Assembly: GCF_014207355.1 (NCBI RefSeq)
Contig: NZ_JACHEF010000004.1
Location: 310,001 to 374,000, forward strand
Direction: 5' to 3'
Length of the DNA: 64,000 bases
Source of the DNA: Mesorhizobium sangaii
Lineage (GTDB): Bacteria > Pseudomonadota > Alphaproteobacteria > Rhizobiales > Rhizobiaceae
Shown: in pieces, positions 53,758 to 61,963 of the stretch
How the letters are laid out: every line of letters begins with the position of its first letter
How positions within the stretch are numbered: position 1 is the stretch's first letter
Program-made: the position numbers and the translations under genes
The notes under the pieces: generated by a model
Databases searched by the model: none
What the model was told of the DNA's origin: nothing
Seen by the model: only the letters and a program-made list of their open reading frames with translations

Positions 53758-55947
53758 ATGACGATCAAGGTTCTGGAAAACGGGGCGGAAAGTTTCGTGA
53801 CGGCGGGTGGCATCACCATTACCCGCGAACGCCACGACCGGCCCTATGCGGGCGCCATCGACGCCTACGTCGACGGGCTGAATGCGCGCCGCGGCGCGGT
53901 GTTTTCCTCGAACTATGAATATCCCGGCCGCTACACCCGCTGGGATACCGCCATCATCGATCCGCCGCTGGTCATTTCGGCGCGTGGCCGCTCTGTCCGC
54001 ATCGAGGCGCTGAACGGTCGTGGCGAGGCGCTGTTGCCGGTCATCGGCAAGACGCTCGGCAGCCTGGCCGATGTCGCCATCGCCGAGAATTCGAAAAAGC
54101 TGATCCGCCTCCAGGTCGCCAAGCCCGGCCGTGTCTTCACCGAGGAGGAGCGCAGCCGCGTGCCCTCTGTGTTCACCGTGCTGCGCGCCATCACCGCTTT
54201 GTTCAAGACCGAGGAAGACGCCAATCTCGGCCTCTACGGCGCCTTCGGCTACGACCTCGCCTTCCAGTTCGACCCGGTCGACTACAAGCTCGAGCGCAAG
54301 CAGAGCCAGCGCGACCTCGTCCTGTTCCTGCCCGACGAGATCCTGGTCGTCGACCATTATTCGGCCAAGGCCTGGACCGACCGCTACGACTATTCGGGCG
54401 ACGGCTTTTCGACGGAAGGCCTGCCGCGCGATGAAATCACCGAGCCGTTCAAGACCGCCGACCGCATCCCGCCGCGCGGCGACCATGAGCCTGGCGAATA
54501 CGCCAACCTGGTTCGCAAGGCCATGGATTCGTTCAAGCGCGGCGATCTGTTCGAGGTCGTGCCCGGCCAGATGTTCTACGAGCGCTGCGAAACCCAGCCG
54601 TCCGAGATTTCGCGCAAGCTGAAGAGCATCAACCCCTCGCCCTATTCCTTCTTCATCAATCTGGGCGAAGGCGAATATCTGATCGGCGCCTCCCCGGAAA
54701 TGTTCGTTCGCGTCAACGGCCGCCGTGTCGAGACCTGCCCGATCTCCGGCACCATCAAGCGCGGCGACGACGCCATTTCCGACTCCGAGCAGATCCTGAA
54801 GCTGCTCAACTCCAAGAAGGACGAATCCGAGCTCACCATGTGCTCGGACGTCGATCGCAACGACAAGTCGCGGGTCTGCGAGCCGGGCTCGGTGCGCGTC
54901 ATCGGCCGCCGCCAGATCGAGATGTATTCGCGCCTGATCCACACCGTGGACCACATCGAGGGGCGGCTGCGCGAAGGCATGGATGCCTTCGACGCCTTCC
55001 TGTCGCATGCCTGGGCGGTCACCGTCACCGGCGCGCCGAAACTGTGGGCCATGCGCTTCATCGAGCAGAACGAGAAGAGCCCGCGTGCCTGGTATGGCGG
55101 CGCGATCGGCATGGTCAATTTCAACGGCGACATGAACACCGGCCTCACCCTTCGCACCATCCGCATCAAGGACGGCATTGCCGAGGTCCGCGCCGGCGCC
55201 ACATTGCTCTTCGACAGCATTCCCGAGGAAGAAGAAGCCGAAACCGAACTGAAGGCATCCGCCATGCTCTCCGCCATCCGAGACGCCAAGACAGGCAATT
55301 CCGCCAGCATCGAACGCACCACCGCCCGCGTCGGCGACGGCGTCAACATCCTGCTCGTCGACCACGAGGACAGCTTCGTCCACACGCTGGCCAATTATTT
55401 CCGCCAGACCGGCGCCAACGTCTCGACCGTACGCACGCCGGTGCCGGAGGAAGTCTTCGACCGGCTGAAGCCCGACCTCGTCGTGCTGTCGCCCGGCCCC
55501 GGCACGCCGAAGGATTTTGATTGCGCAGCCACCATCAAGAAGGCTCGCGCCCGCGAGTTGCCGATTTTCGGCGTCTGCCTTGGCCTGCAGGCACTGGCCG
55601 AGGCCTATGGCGGCGAACTCAGGCAACTGCATGTGCCCATGCACGGCAAGCCGTCGCGCATCCGTGTTTCGAAGCCGGGCATCATCTTCTCCGGCCTGCC
55701 CAAAGAAGTCACCGTCGGCCGCTATCACTCCATCTTCGCCGACCCGGTGCGCCTGCCCGATGATTTCATCGTCACGGCCGAGACCGAGGACGGCGTCATC
55801 ATGGCCTTCGAGCACCGCAAGGAACCGATCGCCGCGGTGCAGTTCCACCCGGAATCGATCATGACGCTCGGCCACAATGCCGGCATGCGCATCATTGAGA
55901 ACATCGTTGCCCACCTGCCGCGCAAGGCCAAGGAAAAGGCCGCCTGA
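53758..55947 (+). CDS. trpE(G): Anthranilate synthase, fused TrpE-TrpG
   Basis: The 729-residue fusion is typical of rhizobia. The TrpE part (about 1-510) has the Trp-feedback motif NPSPYSFF and the SPEMFVRVNG and PISGTIKRG active-site blocks. The TrpG glutamine-amidotransferase part has the nucleophile Cys in FGVCLGLQALAEAYGG and His-Glu in AVQFHPESIMT. It converts chorismate and glutamine to anthranilate. The start at 53758 has GGAG upstream and gives the same length as the S. meliloti protein. Expression is controlled by the trpL attenuator. Confidence 0.96.
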   Translation: MTIKVLENGAESFVTAGGITITRERHDRPYAGAIDAYVDGLNARRGAVFSSNYEYPGRYTRWDTAIIDPPLVISARGRSVRIEALNGRGEALLPVIGKTLGSLADVAIAENSKKLIRLQVAKPGRVFTEEERSRVPSVFTVLRAITALFKTEEDANLGLYGAFGYDLAFQFDPVDYKLERKQSQRDLVLFLPDEILVVDHYSAKAWTDRYDYSGDGFSTEGLPRDEITEPFKTADRIPPRGDHEPGEYANLVRKAMDSFKRGDLFEVVPGQMFYERCETQPSEISRKLKSINPSPYSFFINLGEGEYLIGASPEMFVRVNGRRVETCPISGTIKRGDDAISDSEQILKLLNSKKDESELTMCSDVDRNDKSRVCEPGSVRVIGRRQIEMYSRLIHTVDHIEGRLREGMDAFDAFLSHAWAVTVTGAPKLWAMRFIEQNEKSPRAWYGGAIGMVNFNGDMNTGLTLRTIRIKDGIAEVRAGATLLFDSIPEEEEAETELKASAMLSAIRDAKTGNSASIERTTARVGDGVNILLVDHEDSFVHTLANYFRQTGANVSTVRTPVPEEVFDRLKPDLVVLSPGPGTPKDFDCAATIKKARARELPIFGVCLGLQALAEAYGGELRQLHVPMHGKPSRIRVSKPGIIFSGLPKEVTVGRYHSIFADPVRLPDDFIVTAETEDGVIMAFEHRKEPIAAVQFHPESIMTLGHNAGMRIIENIVAHLPRKAKEKAA

Positions 55948-55952
55948 CGACC

Positions 55953-56900
55953 ATGGCCGAAACCGAGAACACGATGGCGATCGCGGCCAAGGCCGCGGCG
56001 AAGCGCAAGGTCGCCAACCTTGCGTTCTGGTCGATCATCATTGCCGCAATCGTGCTCGGCCTAAAGCTCGTCGCCTGGTACATCACCGGCTCGGTGGCGC
56101 TCTATTCGGACGCGCTGGAATCGATCGTCAACGTCATTGCCTCGATGGCCGCCTTCTGGGCGATCCAGGTCAGCTACAAGCCTGCCGACCAGGACCATCC
56201 CTTCGGCCACCACAAGGCCGAGTATTTCTCGGCGGTGCTCGAAGGCGTGCTGATCGTTCTCGCCGCGCTTCTGATCCTCAACGAGGTCTGGCGCGCCTGG
56301 CAGGCGCCGGCGCCCATCGAAAAGCCCTGGAACGGCCTAGCGGTCAACGGCATCGCGACAGTGATCAATGCCTTCTGGGCCTGGACGCTGATCCGCGCCG
56401 GCAGGGCCGAAAAATCGCCTGCGCTGGTTGCCGACGGCAATCACATCATGACCGATGTGGTGACCTCGATCGGCGTCTTCGGCGGCCTGGTCGGGGCAAT
56501 CCTCACCGGTTGGCACATCCTCGACCCGGCACTGGCCGTCATCGTGGCGCTGAACATCCTGTGGCAGGGCTGGCACGTCATCGGCTCATCGATGAACGGC
56601 CTGATGGACCGTGCCGTCGACACGCAGGCGCACATGCGCATCCGGGACGTCATCTCGGCCAACTGCAAGGGCGCGCTGGAGGTGCATGACCTGAAGACGC
56701 GCATCGCCGGCCGCGCCACCTTCATTGAGTTCCATCTGGTCGTCGACGCCGACATGTCGGTCGGCGCCAGCCATGTCATCTGCGACCGCATCGAGGACGC
56801 GCTGAAGGCCGAAATCCCCTCCGTGCGCGTCACCATCCATGTCGAGCCCGACGACGAAGCCAAGCTGCCGAAGGGCACTACTGCCGTGCCGTTCGCCTGA
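55953..56900 (+). CDS. Cation diffusion facilitator (Zn2+/divalent metal exporter)
   Basis: The 315-residue protein has six membrane helices and a C-terminal cytoplasmic metal-binding domain. The transport-site residues appear in YSDALESIVNV (Asp/Asn) and the HHKAEYF loop (HPFGHHKAEY), with HIMTDVVTSIGV for helix 5. The metal (zinc, iron or manganese) cannot be told. It starts 5 bases after the trpE(G) stop and may be cotranscribed. Confidence 0.92.
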   Translation: MAETENTMAIAAKAAAKRKVANLAFWSIIIAAIVLGLKLVAWYITGSVALYSDALESIVNVIASMAAFWAIQVSYKPADQDHPFGHHKAEYFSAVLEGVLIVLAALLILNEVWRAWQAPAPIEKPWNGLAVNGIATVINAFWAWTLIRAGRAEKSPALVADGNHIMTDVVTSIGVFGGLVGAILTGWHILDPALAVIVALNILWQGWHVIGSSMNGLMDRAVDTQAHMRIRDVISANCKGALEVHDLKTRIAGRATFIEFHLVVDADMSVGASHVICDRIEDALKAEIPSVRVTIHVEPDDEAKLPKGTTAVPFA

Positions 56901-56907
56901 GGTCAGC

Positions 56908-57294
56908 TCACCAGGTCTCGATCGAGAGATCTTTGATGCGCTCGAATTCTCGCACATTGCGGGTCACCAGTGTGAGGCTTCGAGCGCGTGCCTGCCCGCC
57001 GATCAACGCGTCGTAAGGACCAATCGGAGTTCCCAACGTCGCAAGCGTTGCCCGAATCTCTCCAGTATGTCTGGCGTCTTCCCGGTCAAAGTCGAGCACA
57101 GGGAACTGCAGAGCTTCGATGCGAGTCAAATTTTCGACCCTTCGCTGGCTTTTTTCAGCGCCATAATACAGTTCGTGCACGACGATCGCAGAGAGGGCAA
57201 AGTCCTGCGGCCTGTGCCGTTTCAGCAGCGCCAGCAAACGCTCATCGCCCTTGATGACCGCGATGACGGCATTGGTGTCGAGCAGATAGATCAC
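56908..57294 (-). CDS. vapC: VapC-type PIN-domain toxin
   Basis: The 128-residue PIN ribonuclease has the first acidic residue in MIYLLDTNAVIAVIKGD, a second Glu in VVHELYYGAEKS and later Asp in PIGPYDALIGGQA with the typical TLVTRNVREFERI end. It starts at GTG and overlaps its antitoxin (GTGA). VapC proteins cut tRNA or rRNA; the exact target is unknown. Confidence 0.9.
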   Translation of the reverse strand: MIYLLDTNAVIAVIKGDERLLALLKRHRPQDFALSAIVVHELYYGAEKSQRRVENLTRIEALQFPVLDFDREDARHTGEIRATLATLGTPIGPYDALIGGQARARSLTLVTRNVREFERIKDLSIETW

Positions 57295-57536
57295 TTGAAT
57301 ACGTCGTCCAGGGCGGGTCTATCCTGCCCATCCTGACGTTCCAGCGCTGCCTCGGCGAAATCGCTATCAACTGGTCCGATCACTTGGTCGAGCCAAGCCC
57401 AATCCTGCGCAAGCGGTTCCAGGATGACCGTCTGCCCATGGCGGCGGATCGAAACTTCGTCTGTTTCGAAACGGAACTCCTTAGGCAGCCGCACAGCCTG
57501 TGAGCGGCCCGACCAGAACACCTTTGCCTTGTCCAT
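57291..57536 (-). CDS. vapB: VapB-type antitoxin
   Basis: The 81-residue protein has an AbrB/SpoVT-like DNA-binding N-terminus (KVFWSGRSQAVRLPKEFRFE) typical of VapB and an acidic C-terminus that would bind the toxin. GAGG lies about 8 bases before the ATG. It is first in a two-gene operon and probably autoregulates through the palindrome just upstream. Confidence 0.9.
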   Translation of the reverse strand: MDKAKVFWSGRSQAVRLPKEFRFETDEVSIRRHGQTVILEPLAQDWAWLDQVIGPVDSDFAEAALERQDGQDRPALDDVFK

Positions 57537-57555
57537 TATGTTAATCCTCAAATGA

Positions 57556-57574
57556 GATATAGCAAAGATATATC
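57556..57574. promoter_or_regulatory. Palindromic operator upstream of vapB
   Basis: GATATA (57556-57561), 7 bases, TATATC (57569-57574) form a perfect inverted repeat 20 bases upstream of vapB. Its AT-richness against the GC-rich background suggests it overlaps the promoter, as is usual for VapB-controlled operons. Confidence 0.55.
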
Positions 57575-57603
57575 CCTTCAAGGCGACATAGACAAGTCCG
57601 AGC

Positions 57604-58695
57604 TCACGGCGCGCAGGCCGATTGCGGCATCGGCTGCAGCCGGTAAACCTTGTCGTCGGATTTCGTCTTGCCGTCGGCGGTCTTTGAACACAGATCGACG
57701 ATCGCCAGGCTGCTGTTGGGATTGGCCAGCATCATCGTGCCGTTGGCGGCCCGCTTGAGGAAAATCTCCTTCTGCGCGATGTCGCAGGAAAAATCGCTCA
57801 TCTTCGAACTTGCCGCGCAGCGCCACTGGTCGGCCTCGCCCTGGCAGGAATAGGTCTGCGTGACCTTGGCCGATTTCTGCCGCGTGGTGACGGTGACGGC
57901 AATGTCGGCGCCATCGGGCCAGCTGGCTGCGTCGCCTCCCGAAGCAAAAGACGCCAATTCCACAGGGCCGCGGAAAACCCGGATCGACTGCGTCAACTGA
58001 TCGGGGTGCGAGGCCAGGTGCGACGCGTCATAGTCGCGCCCATAGCAGAAGGCCTGGTCCGGCTTCAACCGCTCGCGCAACGGCAGCCCGAGCGTCGGAT
58101 CGATCGGATCGATGCGCGCGAACTCCGCCTTGCAGGTCGCGGCCGGCATCGGGTCGAGGCGGAAATTGTCATCCTCCTTGCCCAGCGCTTGCCTGTCGTA
58201 TTCCGCTGCACCCAATTCTTCTTCGGACCCGGCATCGAGATAGATATCGGGCTGCAGATCCGAGAGGATCAGTCGGCCCTTGTCGTCGACCTTGAGCGAT
58301 GCGAGCGTCCGGTCGCAGTCCATGCCGCAATGGATCGGGCCTGATTTGCCGTCCTCGGACTCATGATTGCACCAGCCGCCGGCCCATTCCGGCGCCTTGG
58401 CGCCGCGAACCGTGGTGGTGACGAAGGCGTTGTAGGACGAATCGGAATTCGCGGCCGGCTCCTCGTTCGGCCGGCTGACCGGATCATGGCCGTAGTAGAA
58501 GAAAATTCGCGCCACCTTCTGCTTCGGATGCGCCTTGAGGTGTGCTGCGTCATAGACGCGGCCGAAACAGGCGTCGGCGCCGTTGGGGCTGAGTTCGGTG
58601 AGCTTGAGTGCGTCGTCGGCCAAGGCCGAGCCGGCCAGCAGGCCGAGCAGCGCGACACCCCAAGCGCCGCGCGCCAATACCTTGCAAAGCGTCAT
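57604..58695 (-). CDS. Exported protein with two duplicated Cys-containing modules
   Basis: The 363-residue protein has a signal peptide ending ALA (about residue 26). It is built from two similar modules. Module 1 starts CFGRVYDAAHLKAHPKQ (43-59) and ends FRLDPMPAATC (178-188). Module 2 starts CYGRDYDASHLASHPDQ (217-233) and ends YRLQPMPQSAC (351-361). Each holds several Cys, suggesting disulfides in the periplasm. I do not recognise a function. The start at 58695 was chosen for the signal peptide. Confidence 0.8.
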   Translation of the reverse strand: MTLCKVLARGAWGVALLGLLAGSALADDALKLTELSPNGADACFGRVYDAAHLKAHPKQKVARIFFYYGHDPVSRPNEEPAANSDSSYNAFVTTTVRGAKAPEWAGGWCNHESEDGKSGPIHCGMDCDRTLASLKVDDKGRLILSDLQPDIYLDAGSEEELGAAEYDRQALGKEDDNFRLDPMPAATCKAEFARIDPIDPTLGLPLRERLKPDQAFCYGRDYDASHLASHPDQLTQSIRVFRGPVELASFASGGDAASWPDGADIAVTVTTRQKSAKVTQTYSCQGEADQWRCAASSKMSDFSCDIAQKEIFLKRAANGTMMLANPNSSLAIVDLCSKTADGKTKSDDKVYRLQPMPQSACAP

Positions 58696-58797
58696 GTGAC
58701 CCCTCCTCCGCATCGACAGGACGTAGCGTCAATTTATGCTAGTATTGCGGCCGCAGCCACGCATTTTGCGGTGCGCCGTCAAGCGGAGGAGGATGCG

Positions 58798-59235
58798 ATG
58801 CGCCGGCGCGATATGTTCCGCGCGGTTCTTGCCGGAACCGGGACGTTTCTTGGCCTGCGGGTGGTGCAGGCAGTCGCCACGGAGCCCGCCAGGCAGAAGG
58901 TCGCCTATCATCTCAGCGATCTCGACAAGGTCAATTTCGTTCTCGGCAACATCAAGAACCACTATGACGGCACCGGCGGCAATGTCGACATCGTGCTGGT
59001 CGTGCATGGTCCAGCCCTTGCCGCCTTCAAGTCCAAAGGCATATCGGCCGCGATTTCCGGCCGCTTCGCCAGCCTGGTGCAGCAGGGGCTCAATCCGCAT
59101 GCCTGCGCCAACACTATGCAAGGCATGGATATTTCTTTGACCGACCTGCTCGACGGGTTCCACGCCGCCGACAAGGGTGGCGTCGTCAAACTCGCCGAAC
59201 TGCAGGGCCAAGGCTACGTCTATCTGCGGCCGTGA
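58798..59235 (+). CDS. DsrE-like protein with twin-arginine-type signal
   Basis: The 145-residue protein has an N-terminus RRRDMFRAVLAGTGTFLGL, which resembles a Tat signal. The rest matches the DsrE/intracellular sulfur oxidation fold (KVNFVLGNIKNHYDGTGGNV, VDIVLVVHGPALAAF, CANTMQGMDISL), with one conserved Cys. The start is supported by GGAGGAGG. A role in sulfur transfer or a related redox process is possible but unproven. Confidence 0.8.
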   Translation: MRRRDMFRAVLAGTGTFLGLRVVQAVATEPARQKVAYHLSDLDKVNFVLGNIKNHYDGTGGNVDIVLVVHGPALAAFKSKGISAAISGRFASLVQQGLNPHACANTMQGMDISLTDLLDGFHAADKGGVVKLAELQGQGYVYLRP

Positions 59236-59296
59236 GGCTTGAACATCTGGGCAGCAAAGGCCTACGAAGGACCGGCAGAAATCCCGGAGGACACGC

Positions 59297-60079
59297 GTGC
59301 CAGCCACCACCACACTCAGCATTCCCGATCTCGCCGGCAAGGCGGTACTGGTCACCGGTGCATCAACCGGTATAGGCGCGGCCCTGGCGTCGGCCTACGC
59401 CGCACAGAAATGCCGCGTAGCGCTGCACTACAATTCGAGCCGCGACGCCGCCGAGGCTCTGGCCAAGACCATTGCCGACGAGGGCGGCGAAGTGTTCCTC
59501 GTCCAGGGCGATTTCTCGGTTCCCGCCGATGTCGAACGCGTCGTCGAGGACAGCGCGCAGCATTTCGGCCGTCTCGACGGGTTGGTCAACAATGCCGGCG
59601 GCATGCTCGGCCGCGTACCCTATGCCGAGCAGACTGAAGCGCATTACGACGCGGTGATGGACCTCAATGCGCGTTCCGTGCTGACCGCCTCGCGCAAGGC
59701 GATCCCGTGGCTGAAGAAACAGGGCGGCTTCATCGTCAACACCTCGTCGATCGCCGCGCGCAACGGCGCCGGCGGCGGCGCCGGCCTCTACGGTTCGGCC
59801 AAGGCCTTCGTCTCCAACGTGACGCGTGGCATGGCCAAGGAGCTGATCGGCTTCGGCATCCGCGTCAACGCGGTGGCGCCCGGCACCATTCTCACGCCGT
59901 TCCACGAGCGCTATTCGACCGACGAGCAGATAAAGGGCATGGTCGCCACCATTCCACAGGGGCGTGCCGGCACCGCGCAAGACTGCGTCGGCGCCTACCT
60001 GTTCCTCTCTTCCGACCTTCTGAGCGGCTACATCACCGGCCAGGTGATCGAGGTGAATGGCGGCCAGTTGATGCCTTGA
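59297..60079 (+). CDS. Short-chain dehydrogenase/reductase (SDR)
   Basis: The 260-residue protein has the cofactor motif VLVTGASTGIGAALA, the NAG segment (LVNNAGGMLG), the catalytic Ser and Tyr-Lys (NTSSIAARNGAGGGAGLYGSAK) and the SDR ending YITGQVIEVNGGQLMP. It starts at GTG with GGAGG 6 bases upstream. Substrate unknown. Confidence 0.9.
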   Translation: MPATTTLSIPDLAGKAVLVTGASTGIGAALASAYAAQKCRVALHYNSSRDAAEALAKTIADEGGEVFLVQGDFSVPADVERVVEDSAQHFGRLDGLVNNAGGMLGRVPYAEQTEAHYDAVMDLNARSVLTASRKAIPWLKKQGGFIVNTSSIAARNGAGGGAGLYGSAKAFVSNVTRGMAKELIGFGIRVNAVAPGTILTPFHERYSTDEQIKGMVATIPQGRAGTAQDCVGAYLFLSSDLLSGYITGQVIEVNGGQLMP

Positions 60080-60141
60080 CCGGCTATCTGCATACTGGCG
60101 ATCTGCATATCTTGTCGAAAACCTCGAAGGGAGACAAAGGA

Positions 60142-60456
60142 ATGTATGGACTGATCGGCAAGATGCGGGCATCGCGCGGCCAGCGCGACGCGGTCATGGA
60201 GGTCCTGCGCGCCAGCACCAGCACCGGCGCCCTGCCGGGTTGCCTGAGCTACATCATCGCCCGCGACCCCGCGGATGCCGATGCGATCTGGGTCACCGAA
60301 GTGTGGACCGATGCCGAAAGTCACAAGGCTTCGCTGCAGCTTCCGGAAGTCCAGGCGGCGATCGCCAAGGCGCGGCCGTTCATCGCCGGCTTTGAATTCC
60401 AGGTCGAAACCCACCCAGTCGGGGGCTTTGGCCTCGCCGACGGCAAAAAAGCCTAA
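60142..60456 (+). CDS. Antibiotic biosynthesis monooxygenase (ABM) domain protein
   Basis: The 104-residue protein is a small ferredoxin-like ABM fold (MYGLIGKMRASRGQRDAVME, CLSYIIARDPADADAIWVTE, VWTDAESHKASL). Such proteins are monooxygenases, haem-degrading enzymes or putative quinol oxidases. It lies 62 bases after the SDR gene and may be cotranscribed with it. Confidence 0.85.
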   Translation: MYGLIGKMRASRGQRDAVMEVLRASTSTGALPGCLSYIIARDPADADAIWVTEVWTDAESHKASLQLPEVQAAIAKARPFIAGFEFQVETHPVGGFGLADGKKA

Positions 60457-60481
60457 GCTCACACGGGGCATCCTTTTTCGG

Positions 60482-60510
60482 CGAAGCGGGGTTCGCATCG
60501 CCCCGCTTCG
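60482..60510 (+). terminator. Perfect 10-bp stem-loop after the ABM gene
   Basis: CGAAGCGGGG (60482-60491) and CCCCGCTTCG (60501-60510) enclose a 9-base loop. No T-run follows, so it may be a rho-dependent terminator, an mRNA stabiliser or just a repeat relic. The AbrB gene starts 16 bases later. Confidence 0.45.
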
Positions 60511-60526
60511 AGTCTAAGACCAAGGC

Positions 60527-61612
60527 ATGGATTCCCCGGACCAGCCCGTTGTCGAGCGCATGGCGCGGATGCGCAAGGCTTGGCAATGGCTGGTGATCCT
60601 GACCGTCTCCGCCCTGTTTGCCGGCGCGCTGGAACTCGCCGCTCTGCCCGCCGCACTGCTGATCGGACCGATGCTGGCGGCCATTGTCGCCGGCACCAAT
60701 GGCGCCACGGTGCGCGTGCCGCGTCTTCTGTTCGGCGCCGCACAGGCAATTGTCGGCTGCCTCGTCGCCAGCTCGATCTCGGCCGACATCTTTCCGGTAT
60801 TCTACCGGGAATGGCCGCTGTTTCTCGGCGTCGTGGTGGCCACGGTCACGGCCTCCAGCCTGCTCGGCTGGCTGATCAGCCGCTGGCGCATCCTGCCCGG
60901 CACCACCGCCGTCTGGGGCTCTTCGCCGGGTGCCGCCACCGCCATGGTGCTGATGGCCGGTGCCTTCGGCGCCGACCAGCGTCTCGTCGCCTTCATGCAA
61001 TATCTGCGCGTCATCTTCGTCTCGATGACGGCGGCTCTCGTTGCAAAGATGTGGGTCGACACGTCGGGCGTGGAAATCCCGCCCGTCATCTGGTTTCCGC
61101 CGATCGATCCACAAGCCTTCGCCGCGACCATCGGCATCGCGCTTGTCGGCGGCCTGGCGGGAAGGCTTTGCCGGCTGCCTTCACCCTTCTTTCTCGGCAC
61201 CTTCCTCTTTGGCACCGTGATCCATCTCGGCCTTGGTGTGGAGATGCAGTTGCCGCAATGGCTGCTGGCCGTGAGCTACGCGATGGTCGGCTGGTCGATC
61301 GGCCTGAACTTCACCCGGCCGATCCTGCGCCATGCGACGCGTGCCTTGCCGCAGATCATCGCCTCGATCGTGGCGTTGATTGCCTTTTGCGGCGGCCTTG
61401 CCTTCATGATCAGCCATCTCTTGGGCATCGACCCTTTGACCGCCTACCTGGCGACCAGCCCCGGCGGCATGGACAGCATCGCCATCATTGCCGCCGCCGC
61501 GCAGAACGTCGACATCTCCTTCGTCATGGCCCTGCAATCGGCACGCTTCCTGGTCGTGCTGCTGGTCGGCCCGAGCGTGGCGCGGCTGGTGGCGAGAAGC
61601 GTCAGGCAATAG
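60527..61612 (+). CDS. AbrB-type membrane protein (putative ammonia monooxygenase/transporter)
   Basis: The 361-residue polytopic protein has the duplicated AbrB pattern: each half ends with a Gly-rich PGG/SPGA motif (GTTAVWGSSPGAATAMVLMA; AYLATSPGGMDSIAIIAAAA). Despite its family name it is a membrane transporter-like protein and not a DNA-binding AbrB. Function is uncertain. Confidence 0.87.
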   Translation: MDSPDQPVVERMARMRKAWQWLVILTVSALFAGALELAALPAALLIGPMLAAIVAGTNGATVRVPRLLFGAAQAIVGCLVASSISADIFPVFYREWPLFLGVVVATVTASSLLGWLISRWRILPGTTAVWGSSPGAATAMVLMAGAFGADQRLVAFMQYLRVIFVSMTAALVAKMWVDTSGVEIPPVIWFPPIDPQAFAATIGIALVGGLAGRLCRLPSPFFLGTFLFGTVIHLGLGVEMQLPQWLLAVSYAMVGWSIGLNFTRPILRHATRALPQIIASIVALIAFCGGLAFMISHLLGIDPLTAYLATSPGGMDSIAIIAAAAQNVDISFVMALQSARFLVVLLVGPSVARLVARSVRQ

Positions 61613-61658
61613 AGCAAGGTCGCCCGTGGTTGGCTGAACCCCGACCAGCGTTGCCGCT

Positions 61659-61862
61659 GTGCGACAGCACCCGGCAGTCTGCGCACAAGTCGCGAAAAAA
61701 TACTTGACTAACATACTCATATTTGAGAGCGCGAGAGCGCAATCCTGCCTGCAGGTCAACGCCAAGAGCCTGTTCGACAACCGGCAGACCATCTGCTCGG
61801 CCGGCTATTGCTACCGCGACGAGGGCCGCTCGCTGTTCGCCAGCCTGCGCCATCGCTTCTGA
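61659..61862 (+). pseudogene. Possible remnant of an YARHG-like protein
   Basis: A 67-codon open frame ends with CLQVNAKSLFDNRQTICSAG then YCYRDEGRSLF, resembling the W-x-x-RN-x-I-x-x-x-AGYCF pattern near the C-terminus of larger YARHG-type proteins of this group. The N-terminal half looks unrelated and has no signal peptide. It is probably a decayed gene fragment, although a genuine small gene is not excluded. Confidence 0.3.
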
Positions 61863-61865
61863 AGG

Positions 61866-61963
61866 AGGATAGAGCCATCCCGATGAAATCGGGATATGGC
61901 TCTATCCTACTGTTTGAGCACGATCTCCAGCGAAAACCGAACTCCACTTTTCGGGATCATGCT
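61866..61963. repeat. Composite of two palindromic repeats (one RIME-like)
   Basis: The first is a long hairpin, AGGATAGAGCCAT (61866-61878) with ATGGCTCTATCCT (61896-61908), enclosing a nested CCCGAT/ATCGGG. The second (about 61914-61963) matches the RIME type: GAGCACGATCTCCAGCGAAA, then CTTTTCGGGATCATGC. It lies between two convergent genes and could terminate both. Confidence 0.8.

Larger units (their letters stand above)
61613..61963. other. 351-base region holding a gene remnant and palindromic repeats
   Basis: This stretch separates the convergent AbrB and ABC ATPase genes. It contains a short open frame with a motif typical of longer proteins (61659-61862) and two palindromic elements at 61866-61963. 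No complete gene is evident. Confidence 0.6.

Noticed and set aside
53710..55914. A 734-codon open frame antisense to trpE(G)
   Set aside because: It is fully opposite a well-identified gene. Such long antisense frames follow from GC-rich codon bias and the product has low-complexity Gly/Arg/Asp-rich composition.
60457..60526. Small RNA or riboswitch before the AbrB-type gene
   Set aside because: Only one simple stem-loop is present; no conserved riboswitch core is visible.
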